Source of the DNA: Paraneptunicella sp964228975
Lineage (GTDB): Bacteria; Pseudomonadota; Gammaproteobacteria; Enterobacterales; Alteromonadaceae
NCBI GenBank assembly: GCA_964228975.1
Contig: CAXRCC010000265.1
Span: 1 to 15,898, forward strand
Reading direction: 5' to 3'
DNA: 15,898 nucleotides
Below are positions 1-8,139 of this stretch, one piece after another. Below the pieces are notes generated by a model. It ran no database searches. It was not told the DNA's origin and was given only the letters and a program-made list of their open reading frames with translations. Each line of letters starts with the position of its first letter. Positions within the stretch are counted from its first letter, which is position 1. Position numbers and translations under genes: made by a program.

Positions 1-3000
1 GCAGAACAATTCACCGATGGGCGCATGCCCAAGTCAAACAAGCCCTTTTCAGTGGTTGCCGACTTCGAACAAAACGATCCAAACCATTTATGGCTAGCGC
101 TCGATAACAGTGTGCAACGTTTTAATATTGAAACCAGACGCTACGAAGAATTCTTTTTAAATCAACTCCGAGAAGATTGGGTTACCGATATTTATGTGCG
201 CAATAATAAACTCATTGTGGCCAGCGTTGATGGTTTAAGGCAAATCGATATTCAAAGTAAACAGGTCGATTTTATCAAGCACACGCCAGCCAATATGCTT
301 AATGAAAGAAGCCTGTTTATTAAGGATTTGAAATTTGATAAACAGTTAGGCTTATTAGTGAGCACACGAGAAGGACTTTATCGCTTTTCCGATGCCGACA
401 ACTTGCTCAACGCCTCTCCTCAAGTATTAGTACCCGATTTAAATGTGTGGGACATTGAACGTGCCAATAACGTGCTGTATTTAGCGACAGACCAAGGGCT
501 AATAAAATTCAATCCCGATACCAACCAACTTAATCCCATTATTAAATACAGCCGCTCTTTGTTTAGAGCCAGCGATGACAATGTCACGGACTTATTTAAA
601 GATAAAACCGGAAATTACTGGTTAGGTTCACGTTCACAAGGTGCTTTAAAATGGGCCGATGTCAGTACGCGTTTTCACCATATTAATTCAATGTCGGAGC
701 CGCGTTTGTCTCATGAAAATACGTGGAAAATGGTGCAAGACAAAAACGGTATTATTTGGGTTGCAACCGATAACGGGTTAAGCAAAATTGACTTAGAAGC
801 GAACACTTCTGAGCACTTTCTTAACAATCCTGTTGCCAACGACAGCAGCGGCAATAACCTCATTGTTAGCGTATTTGTAGATGAGCAAAATGACGAGATC
901 CTTTGGGTGCAAAACGAATTGGGCTTGTACATTTTCGATAAAAACACCGGAAAGCTCTCACCACCGCCAGTGAATGAAGAAGACAAAGGGCTACTTCACA
1001 CTCGCTATCTTTATGGACTGTATGTTCAAGACGCTCGCCATATTTTCTTTTTTTCCGATTTAGGCCATTACCACTATGACTCAGAGATGGGTAAGGTTTT
1101 CCCGCTATCTGAATTAGATAAGCAGCTCGATCCCCTTTTCACTTGGTCTTTTATGGAGCCGTTGCCAAATCGGCCTTACACCGTACTCGTGGTCACCTCC
1201 GGACACTTGTATGAATACAACCTTCGTGAAAACAAACTGACGCTTATCTACAAAGTGACCAACTTTCAGCCTCAAACCTACGATACGGTGGACAGTTGGC
1301 TCGTGGACGGTGACACCTTATGGCTGGCCAATACTGGCGAAGGACTCGTTGGCCTCGACATCAATACTTTCGAGAAAAAGTATCATTTCAACACCCATAA
1401 CCACCTCGATAACAATCAAATTTATCAGTTGTTGATGGATGACTTTGGGCAAATTTGGATAAGCTCTCAGTACGGTTTATATAAGTTGAACAAAGAGCGG
1501 GATCACTTTGAAGTCTTTTACGCAGGTGATGGACTGTTGTCGTCTGAATTCAATGGAGGCTCTTCGTTAGCTTTACAAAATGGGCAGTTTGCCTTTGGTT
1601 CACCACTCGGTATTAATTACTTTGACCCCAAAGATTTTGCTCCTGCAATGAATACCGATCAGCAATACACCGTGCAATTAACCGATATTAAGCTCTTTTC
1701 CGAAGAAACTACCAACGTGCTAAACCGCGATCGCGATACCATTACATTAAAACACAACCAATACGGATTAAAGCTGACCTTTTCTACATTGGAGTTTCGC
1801 AAACAGGGGCGCACGAATTACAGCATCAAACTGGAGGGACCGCAGTCACTAGTCTTACCCGACTTTTCTTCCAATGAAGTCATTTTGCCCAAGTTAGAAC
1901 CCGGTCATTACCAACTCAATATCAGCGCGACATCCGCTAAACAAGGCACGGTTATCAACCCCTTAACCTTGTCGATCATCGTGCAGTCTTCGCCGTGGTT
2001 AACTCACCAAGCAAAGGTTGGATACGCCTCGATTATTTTCTTGTTAAGCTTTCTGTTTTACATGAGCCGAAAGCGCAAACAACAAGAATTGGTTGAGTTA
2101 CACGAGCGCACGAAAGCCAGTCGCGACAGAATGCAAATGGCATTATTTGGCAGTAACAGTGGCATTTGGGACTACTGGTTAGAGCAAGACACCATTTATG
2201 CAGAGCACACGCCCAAGCATTTAGAAGGCGAAGTTATCTCGGTAAATGTGCCCATGAAAGAGTTTGGTAAGCTCATCAACCCAGCGCAATTTGCGGAAAT
2301 GAAAGCACGCTGGTATCGCTTTTTAAACGGTGAAACCCAAAACTGGGATGTAACCTATCAGATCCAGGGTCGTGATGGTGAGTGGCCTTGGTATCGCGTG
2401 GTGGGTCGCGTCATTGCCTGTAACGAAGAAGGCAAACCCACACGTGTTATTGGCACCTATACCGACATCACCGAAACGAAAAAAAGCGAAGATAAAGCAG
2501 GGTTATTTGGCGAAGCGTTCAGCCAAATAAACGACTGGGTGCTTATCCTTAACGAGCACCTTGTGCCTGTAACAGCAAACGATGCCTTCAAACAGTTATT
2601 TAATATTGAATCTGATGTTACCCTGAACGTATTGAAGCAATTGCTGGACAGTTTGGGCGAGGAAAAGTATCGAGAATTCAAAGAAATCATTCTTCGCTTG
2701 GCACCGAAAGAAAGCTGGCAAGGAGAAGAGGTGGTTATCACGCCCGACAATAACCGCCACCCGGTACTGGTGAAAATCCATGCGATTGCGCGGCGACAAA
2801 ACATCATTTGTCACTATGTCATCGTGGTGTCTGATATCTCTCAACAAAAAGTCGCAGAAGAGAAGCTGCGCCACTTAGCCCATTACGATTATTTAACCGA
2901 TTTACCTAACCGCCAGCTTTTATTCGAAAAGATCGAGAAGCACATCACGCAAAAGCAAAGCCCGTTTGCGCTGTTATTTATCGACTTAGACAAATTCAAA

Positions 3001-4164
3001 CAGGTGAACGATTTATACGGGCATTTTGTTGGCGATCAGCTTTTAAAAACAGTCGCCAATATCTTGTTAACTTGTGTGCAACACAAAGACGTTGTGGCAC
3101 GTCAAAGTGGCGATGAATTTGTCATCATGATTGAGCAATTCCACGACATTAATGAAGTCAGCCATGTGGCTCAAAAAATCCTCGATAAACTAGAGGAAAC
3201 CATTGTGCTGGATGATTTACACGTTCACATCACCTCTAGCGTCGGCATTGCCATTTACCCCGACGATTCGGACTGTGCCATCGAGCTGATTAAAAAGGCC
3301 GATTTAGCCATGATCCACGCCAAAAACGCAGGGCGCGGCGAATTCCAATTCTTCACCCAAGATATGAATGAAAAAGCCCATGTTCGACTCACACTCGAAA
3401 ACGACTTAAAACGCGCGTGTTCCGAGAATGCATTCGTCAACTTTTACCAACCCATCGTGTCTGCTTCTCAGAATAAAATGGTGGGCGTGGAGCTGCTTTT
3501 ACGCTGGTTCGATAAAGATAAAATGATTTCACCCGGCGTGTTTATTCCCATTGCAGAAGAAGTGGGGCTGATTTCTCAAATGACGCTGCAAGCCATTGAA
3601 AAAGCGTTAAACGACTACAAAAACGCGTTTATGCACGCCACGGGGTTTTACATTTCCATTAACTTATCGCCCATTCATATTCTACAAGAAGGCTTGGGTG
3701 AATCCCTGATGTCGGCCCTTAACCGCCACAAATTACCGCCGCAAGTGTTGCGTTTAGAAATCACGGAAAGCACATTACTTTCCGATTTAGACGTTGCCCT
3801 GCGCCGACTCGACGAACTGCGTTTAATGGGCTTTAAACTGCTATTGGACGATTTTGGTACGGGGTATTCATCCATGGGCTACCTCAGTAAATTCTCCATT
3901 GATTACATTAAAATCGATAAAAGCTTTATTCACGCCTTAGAAAACAAAACAAACCGCTCGATTGTCGATTCCATCGTGACGCTAGCGAAAAACCTCGATT
4001 TAGATTGCATCGTGGAAGGCGTAGAAACCCAAGAACAATTGGATTACATGCGCCGCCTAGATTGCGACTTAATTCAAGGTTATTTTTACAGCAAGCCGCT
4101 GCCAGTTAACGAGCTCATTGCCCTTGAACTGTTTAACAAAGGTAACAGCGAAAAAGTGATTTGA
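1..4164 (+). CDS. Beta-propeller sensor with PAS-PAS-GGDEF-EAL output (5' partial)
   Basis: This is a membrane-anchored c-di-GMP turnover protein. The frame is open from base 1, and the first Met (base 25) is not preceded by a signal peptide, so the true start lies left of the window. Residues are counted from that Met. Residues 1-540 carry Reg_prop propeller repeats (blades such as IWVATDNGLSKID). A Y_Y_Y-like domain covers about 540-655, a single membrane helix about 665-683, and PAS domains about 703-820 and 830-935. The GGDEF domain (about 953-1110) has the signature SGDEF at 1028-1032 and no RxxD inhibitory site just before it. The EAL domain (about 1125-1370) keeps E1156 (ELLLRW), NLSP, E1245 (EITES), DDFGTGYSS at 1275-1283, IKIDKSF and VEGVET, so phosphodiesterase activity is likely. 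Cyclase activity is plausible but less sure. The propeller probably senses a periplasmic signal; the ligand is unknown. Confidence 0.93.
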   Translation, partial: AEQFTDGRMPKSNKPFSVVADFEQNDPNHLWLALDNSVQRFNIETRRYEEFFLNQLREDWVTDIYVRNNKLIVASVDGLRQIDIQSKQVDFIKHTPANMLNERSLFIKDLKFDKQLGLLVSTREGLYRFSDADNLLNASPQVLVPDLNVWDIERANNVLYLATDQGLIKFNPDTNQLNPIIKYSRSLFRASDDNVTDLFKDKTGNYWLGSRSQGALKWADVSTRFHHINSMSEPRLSHENTWKMVQDKNGIIWVATDNGLSKIDLEANTSEHFLNNPVANDSSGNNLIVSVFVDEQNDEILWVQNELGLYIFDKNTGKLSPPPVNEEDKGLLHTRYLYGLYVQDARHIFFFSDLGHYHYDSEMGKVFPLSELDKQLDPLFTWSFMEPLPNRPYTVLVVTSGHLYEYNLRENKLTLIYKVTNFQPQTYDTVDSWLVDGDTLWLANTGEGLVGLDINTFEKKYHFNTHNHLDNNQIYQLLMDDFGQIWISSQYGLYKLNKERDHFEVFYAGDGLLSSEFNGGSSLALQNGQFAFGSPLGINYFDPKDFAPAMNTDQQYTVQLTDIKLFSEETTNVLNRDRDTITLKHNQYGLKLTFSTLEFRKQGRTNYSIKLEGPQSLVLPDFSSNEVILPKLEPGHYQLNISATSAKQGTVINPLTLSIIVQSSPWLTHQAKVGYASIIFLLSFLFYMSRKRKQQELVELHERTKASRDRMQMALFGSNSGIWDYWLEQDTIYAEHTPKHLEGEVISVNVPMKEFGKLINPAQFAEMKARWYRFLNGETQNWDVTYQIQGRDGEWPWYRVVGRVIACNEEGKPTRVIGTYTDITETKKSEDKAGLFGEAFSQINDWVLILNEHLVPVTANDAFKQLFNIESDVTLNVLKQLLDSLGEEKYREFKEIILRLAPKESWQGEEVVITPDNNRHPVLVKIHAIARRQNIICHYVIVVSDISQQKVAEEKLRHLAHYDYLTDLPNRQLLFEKIEKHITQKQSPFALLFIDLDKFKQVNDLYGHFVGDQLLKTVANILLTCVQHKDVVARQSGDEFVIMIEQFHDINEVSHVAQKILDKLEETIVLDDLHVHITSSVGIAIYPDDSDCAIELIKKADLAMIHAKNAGRGEFQFFTQDMNEKAHVRLTLENDLKRACSENAFVNFYQPIVSASQNKMVGVELLLRWFDKDKMISPGVFIPIAEEVGLISQMTLQAIEKALNDYKNAFMHATGFYISINLSPIHILQEGLGESLMSALNRHKLPPQVLRLEITESTLLSDLDVALRRLDELRLMGFKLLLDDFGTGYSSMGYLSKFSIDYIKIDKSFIHALENKTNRSIVDSIVTLAKNLDLDCIVEGVETQEQLDYMRRLDCDLIQGYFYSKPLPVNELIALELFNKGNSEKVI

Positions 4165-4243
4165 GGCAACGTATTAATCGAAATAAGCAAAGTCTTTAAA
4201 CGGCAGAATCTTCGTTTCGCATCAGCATAAAAGCCGTCACAAG

Positions 4244-4262
4244 GCTGCACTAAAGTACTATG
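4244..4262 (-). promoter_or_regulatory. TAGTAC-type element upstream of the crbS-like gene
   Basis: On the minus strand this reads CATAGTACTTTAGTGCAGC. It lies about 60 bases before the kinase start codon. It shares the octamer CATAGTAC, and a similar right half, with the element before the TonB receptor gene. It could be a response-regulator site, but no convincing -10 box stands out nearby. This is an inference from similarity between intergenic sites. Confidence 0.3.
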
Positions 4263-4322
4263 CAAAAGCGCTATTTCGGATGAAGTGATTGGCTACTTTT
4301 CCCTACCCGATACAGGTATCAT

Positions 4323-7300
4323 GTGGCCAACTTTATCCAACGGGTGAATGGTTTGTTTAGTATTTGGTTGCTAATTGGCATTGCTGTGGCCTATTTAGGC
4401 GTTATGTTTATTGTGGGTTACCTTGGCGATAAATATCTGCCGAACCGAAAACCCCGCCCCTATTTATACAGCCTTGCCCTTGGCGTGCACTGCACCACTT
4501 GGTCTTTCTTTGGCACCACAGCACAAAGCGCTCAATACGGCTGGGCATTCACGCCTACTTACTTAGGCGCCATTTTACTGTTTGCGCTGGGCTACCCTTT
4601 ACTCACCCGCATTGCCGCGTTTTGTAAACAACACCAAATCAGCTCGTTAGCAGAGCTGCTCAGCCTGCGTTTTAACCGTTCCACTAGCATTGCCGCGATG
4701 GTTACCTTGGTCTCTTTCATTGGCGTTGTGCCCTACACCTCCTTGCAGTTAGATGCCCTCACCAACAGCTTGCTGTTTTTAAGTGATGAACCCGACGACG
4801 GTTCCCATAATGCCAGCCTGTACATTTCCATCCTCATGGCGATTTTCGCGGTGTTATTCGGCACGCGAAGCTCAAATTTAACCCAAAAACGCAGTGGTTT
4901 ATTAAGCGCTATCGCCTTTGAATCTGTGGTTAAATTAATCGCGTTTGTTGGCGTAGGTGTTTACATTTGTTATGGCATTTTTAATGGCCTGTTTGATTTG
5001 ATCACGCAAGCGGGTAACAACGCTCAAACTCGAGAAATCATGGAAGGTGATGGCGCATGGCTTGCGTATTTGGGGCACATGTTACTGGGCTTTTGTTCCA
5101 TGCTCGTATTGCCAAGGCAATTTCATATCAACTTTGTGGAGTACAACAGCCAAGAAGAAATTAGCCGTGCCCGCTGGGTGTTTCCCCTGTATTTATTTGC
5201 CATCAACCTGTTTGTGCTTCCCATTGCACTTGCGGGCACACTGCAATTTGGCGATGCCCCGATATCACCGGATTTATTCATTCTTGCGCTGCCTCAACAA
5301 CACGGGCAGGACTTCTTCACCTTGCTCGGATACCTAGGCGGATTAGCCGCAGCCACCAGCATGATTATTGTGGCCACGCTCGCCGTGGGCATCATGATTG
5401 CCAACAACCTGATTACGCCGCTTTGGTTGAAGCTGCAACTTCGCGCCGGGCACGCCCAAAGCATTATGGGTGACAAGCTGCTCATCATTCGCCGTAGCAC
5501 GGTTGTTTTAGTGATTGGCGTGTCGTACTTGTATTATCAAACCGTTGGACAAACCGAGCCACTGGCCAACAGCGGTATTTTGTCGATTGCCTTACTTGCC
5601 CAATTTATGCCGACATTGCTACTGAGTTTATACTGGAAAAACAATAGCGTTAGCGCTTTTTGGGTATCGACTTTAGCGGGCATTTCCGGCTGGTTATATT
5701 TGCTGCTTTGGCCCAGTATTAAACACACTTATGCCTTTGCCCCTGCGCCGACCGATGCCGATTTAAGCCAAGGCTTTTTAATCAGCTTAACCATTAATGT
5801 GTTGCTGTATTTATGCATTAACCGCTTTTCCAGTAAGCAACGTCAAAAAGTACAGGAATACAGCGAGCCTGTGGCGATTCAATCGGAACAGCTCAATAAC
5901 ATTCTCACGAAGTTATTAAGCGAAAAAGAATACCTGCGCGTCAGCCGCATTTTGGAAGACAAAACACAAACGGGTTACATCTCCCCGCAAATGCTAGCCA
6001 AAGTTGAAAAAGTCTTGAGTGCTTATTTAGGCCAAGGCGGCAGCCGCATGTTGCTGACAACCCTCACTAATCAGAAAAAACTCGCACTTGATGACTTGCT
6101 GGTTTGGGTGGAAGAAGCAAGCCAAACCTTTCAGTTTAACCAAGAGTTGCTACAAGCCTCGATGCAACACATAGAACAAGGCATTTGCGTGATCGATCCA
6201 CAACTGAACTTGGTAGCGTGGAATCAGTATTACGAGAAAATGTTCTCCTACCCCGAAAACTACCTACAAGCGGGGTTGAGTATGAAATCTATTTTGCAAT
6301 TTAATGCAAGACGCGGCTTATTAGGCGAGCAAATCGATGCCAATGCAGAGATTCAAAAACGCCTAAACTTTTTAACCAAGGGGAGCCGCTACAAATACCG
6401 CCGATATCAACTTGATGATTCCGCTATTGAAATACAAGGCAGCCCGATGCCGGGCGGTGGCTTTGTGACGACTTATACCGACATCACCGACCTCATTCAT
6501 ACACAACAAGAGCTTGAGCGCTCCAAAGATGAATTAGAAAAACGCGTCGAAGACAGAACCAAAGCGCTAAGCTTAGCCAATAAAGCACTGGCACAAGCCA
6601 ACTTAAGTAAAACCCGCTTTTTAGCCGCTGCCGGACACGACTTGATGCAACCTTTTAATGCGGCCACGCTGTATGCTTCCATGCTCTTTGAAAGAACCAA
6701 AGGCTCGGATTTAGCCCAAACCAGCGATGGATTAAAACAAGCCTTGCACAACGCAGAAGAGCTGCTGACAGGTTTATTGGATTTCAGCAAATTGGAATCC
6801 GGCGTACTGATTCCAAGCAAAGCGCCATTTCAACTTAACGATGTACTCGGCCCATTAGTCGCAGAAGCTTCCATTGTTGCGCTGCAAAAAGGCTTGGAGC
6901 TGCGCTACGTGCCCTGTCATCATTGGGTTGAAACCGACAAAGCTTTGTTTAGGCGCATGATTGCGAACCTCATCTCTAATGCCATTCGTTATACTCCTAA
7001 AGGTAAAATTTTAATTGGCGTTAAACGACGCCACTCTGCCCTGCTTATTTGCGTTGCAGATACGGGCGTTGGCATACCAAGCCATAAACAAAAAGAGATT
7101 TTTGAAGAGTTTCAACAGCTTAACCAAGCAGAATCCAAACAAGGCTTAGGGTTGGGGTTAACCATTGTTGAGCGCATGAGTGAACTGCTCAGTATTCCGG
7201 TCGGCTTGGCGTCAACGCCCGGTAAAGGCACGGTTTTCTATACCCAATTACACGCCACAACACCGGTTCAGGCACCGATGCCTAACACGACCAAAAAAGC

Positions 7301-7697
7301 CGATTTAATCTTCAGCATGACCGGCAAGCGCGTATGGATTATTGATAACGACCCGCAGGTGCTAAACGCCACTCGTGACCTTTTCGAGTCGTGGCGCGCA
7401 GAAGTAACAACCGCAAAAGACGCCGACCACTTATTCGCTCAATTATCATCAGCACCACTACAAGCCGCTGATTTGCTCTTGATTGATTATCACCTTGATG
7501 ACAACAAAACAGGTAACGTAGAAGCGGCGGCCATTTTTAATCAGTTAGGGCACAACATCCCCACTATCTTAAACAGCGCCAATCACGATGATGAGATCCG
7601 AGAACAGGCCATCGAAGCAGGCCTTCAGTTTTTGCACAAGCCACTAAAACTGGCCAGTTTAAAGCGCACACTTAAAAGCCTGCTAAATGGGGTTTAA
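4323..7697 (+). CDS. crbS: SSSF-transporter hybrid histidine kinase (CrbS/MxtR type)
   Basis: This is an inner-membrane sensor kinase fused to a sodium:solute symporter (SSSF) domain. Residues about 10-500 hold roughly a dozen hydrophobic segments. A linker at about 525-600 could be STAC-like. A PAS domain lies at about 609-730, followed by a coiled coil (725-765). HisKA carries H772 in the motif AGHDLMQPFNA. The ATPase domain has the N box around N882-N886, DTGVGIP and GLGLGLTIVE. The C-terminal receiver (1003-1120) has D1008 and D1010, phosphoacceptor D1055 and a lysine in HKPLK. All catalytic residues are present. The 1124-residue length and the C-terminal receiver fit CrbS/MxtR; CbrA usually lacks the receiver. 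In Vibrio and Pseudomonas this kinase works with CrbR/ErdR to induce acetyl-CoA synthetase. The start is a GTG with only a weak AGG about 8 bases upstream; GTG at 4344 is an alternative. A paralogous SSSF kinase cannot be excluded. Confidence 0.85.
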   Translation: MANFIQRVNGLFSIWLLIGIAVAYLGVMFIVGYLGDKYLPNRKPRPYLYSLALGVHCTTWSFFGTTAQSAQYGWAFTPTYLGAILLFALGYPLLTRIAAFCKQHQISSLAELLSLRFNRSTSIAAMVTLVSFIGVVPYTSLQLDALTNSLLFLSDEPDDGSHNASLYISILMAIFAVLFGTRSSNLTQKRSGLLSAIAFESVVKLIAFVGVGVYICYGIFNGLFDLITQAGNNAQTREIMEGDGAWLAYLGHMLLGFCSMLVLPRQFHINFVEYNSQEEISRARWVFPLYLFAINLFVLPIALAGTLQFGDAPISPDLFILALPQQHGQDFFTLLGYLGGLAAATSMIIVATLAVGIMIANNLITPLWLKLQLRAGHAQSIMGDKLLIIRRSTVVLVIGVSYLYYQTVGQTEPLANSGILSIALLAQFMPTLLLSLYWKNNSVSAFWVSTLAGISGWLYLLLWPSIKHTYAFAPAPTDADLSQGFLISLTINVLLYLCINRFSSKQRQKVQEYSEPVAIQSEQLNNILTKLLSEKEYLRVSRILEDKTQTGYISPQMLAKVEKVLSAYLGQGGSRMLLTTLTNQKKLALDDLLVWVEEASQTFQFNQELLQASMQHIEQGICVIDPQLNLVAWNQYYEKMFSYPENYLQAGLSMKSILQFNARRGLLGEQIDANAEIQKRLNFLTKGSRYKYRRYQLDDSAIEIQGSPMPGGGFVTTYTDITDLIHTQQELERSKDELEKRVEDRTKALSLANKALAQANLSKTRFLAAAGHDLMQPFNAATLYASMLFERTKGSDLAQTSDGLKQALHNAEELLTGLLDFSKLESGVLIPSKAPFQLNDVLGPLVAEASIVALQKGLELRYVPCHHWVETDKALFRRMIANLISNAIRYTPKGKILIGVKRRHSALLICVADTGVGIPSHKQKEIFEEFQQLNQAESKQGLGLGLTIVERMSELLSIPVGLASTPGKGTVFYTQLHATTPVQAPMPNTTKKADLIFSMTGKRVWIIDNDPQVLNATRDLFESWRAEVTTAKDADHLFAQLSSAPLQAADLLLIDYHLDDNKTGNVEAAAIFNQLGHNIPTILNSANHDDEIREQAIEAGLQFLHKPLKLASLKRTLKSLLNGV

Positions 7698-7703
7698 GTG
7701 TGC
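7666..7703. terminator. Long inverted repeat spanning the crbS stop codon
   Basis: The arms GCACACTTAAA (7666-7676) and TTTAAGTGTGC (7693-7703) are perfectly complementary over 11 bp around a 16-base loop. The crbS stop codon (7695-7697) sits in the right arm. A second small inverted repeat, TAAAC-GGA-GTTTA, follows at 7704-7716. The site lies between convergent genes, so it may end or protect both transcripts. No T-tract follows on either strand, so classical intrinsic termination is doubtful. Confidence 0.45.
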
Positions 7704-7725
7704 TAAACGGAGTTTAACGAGGAAG

Positions 7726-8001
7726 TTAATTAGAGGAATGGTACTTGCCGCGCACCGTGTCTAATTGCTCTCCTAGCTTTTGCATTGCGCTTTCTAGCTC
7801 GCTATTCACGGCTTGGATGAGTTTATCGACATCCACGTTCTCTTGTGTATCCGTTAATTTATCTAACAACAGGGGTAACGTTTTGTCTTGAACACCCGTT
7901 TCTGATGTGAGCAATTCATTGGTTTTCTGAAGGAGATGTTTGGCTTGCCCAATTGCGCCGCCAACGTTAGGTAAAGGTTGCTTTTGTGGTTGCGTACTCA
8001 T
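7726..8001 (-). CDS. Small helical protein of unknown function (91 aa)
   Basis: I do not recognise this protein. It is soluble, has no cysteine, signal peptide or membrane segment, and looks almost entirely helical after a proline- and glutamine-rich start (MSTQPQKQPLPN). The helical part has regularly spaced leucines (KHLLQKTNELL, LPLLLDKL, LIQAVNSELESAM), which suggests helix packing or oligomerisation. It lies downstream of the AAA+/AraC chimera gene on the same strand, 138 bases away, and is convergent with the kinase gene at a 28-base distance. An AGAGAG stretch about 7-10 bases before the ATG is a fair ribosome-binding site. The upstream leader contains a strong hairpin (8022-8063), which suggests separate regulation. 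Its presence as a gene is likely; its function is open. Confidence 0.65.
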   Translation of the reverse strand: MSTQPQKQPLPNVGGAIGQAKHLLQKTNELLTSETGVQDKTLPLLLDKLTDTQENVDVDKLIQAVNSELESAMQKLGEQLDTVRGKYHSSN

Positions 8002-8021
8002 TGTTTACTCTCTGTAAAAGC

Positions 8022-8063
8022 AAAGAGCTGTCTTGCGCCGTAAAGCACATCGACAGGCTCTTT
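8022..8063 (-). promoter_or_regulatory. Leader hairpin or attenuator-like terminator before the 91-aa gene
   Basis: On the plus strand AAAGAGC-TGTC (8022-8032) pairs with GACA-G-GCTCTTT (8052-8063). This gives 11 bp with one bulged G and a 19-base loop. On the minus strand the stem ends about 20 bases before the ATG of the 91-aa gene and is followed by GCTTTTA. It could terminate transcripts from the upstream regulator gene, attenuate the small gene, or be a structured 5' UTR. The sequence does not decide between these. Confidence 0.45.
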
Positions 8064-8083
8064 CATTAGTTAAGCATTATTGT

Positions 8084-8105
8084 CTTCACTGCATGCATAG
8101 TGAAG
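8084..8105. promoter_or_regulatory. Inverted repeat CTTCACT-N8-AGTGAAG
   Basis: A perfect 7-bp inverted repeat flanks an 8-base centre (GCATGCAT) that is itself close to palindromic. It lies between the chimeric regulator and the 91-aa gene, about 85-100 bases before the latter's start. It has the look of a dimeric operator or a small hairpin. No T-run follows, so it is not an obvious terminator. Which protein binds it, if any, is unknown. Confidence 0.35.
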
Positions 8106-8139
8106 TAAGCCCATCAATGAGTATCGGGGAAACACTTGA

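Noticed and set aside
4165..4322. Intrinsic terminator after the GGDEF-EAL gene (AGCC...GGCT at 4232-4246)
   Set aside because: The stem is only four base pairs and no T-run follows.
4244..4322. Sigma-54 promoter upstream of the kinase gene
   Set aside because: No GG-N10-GC pair with the expected flanking bases is present.
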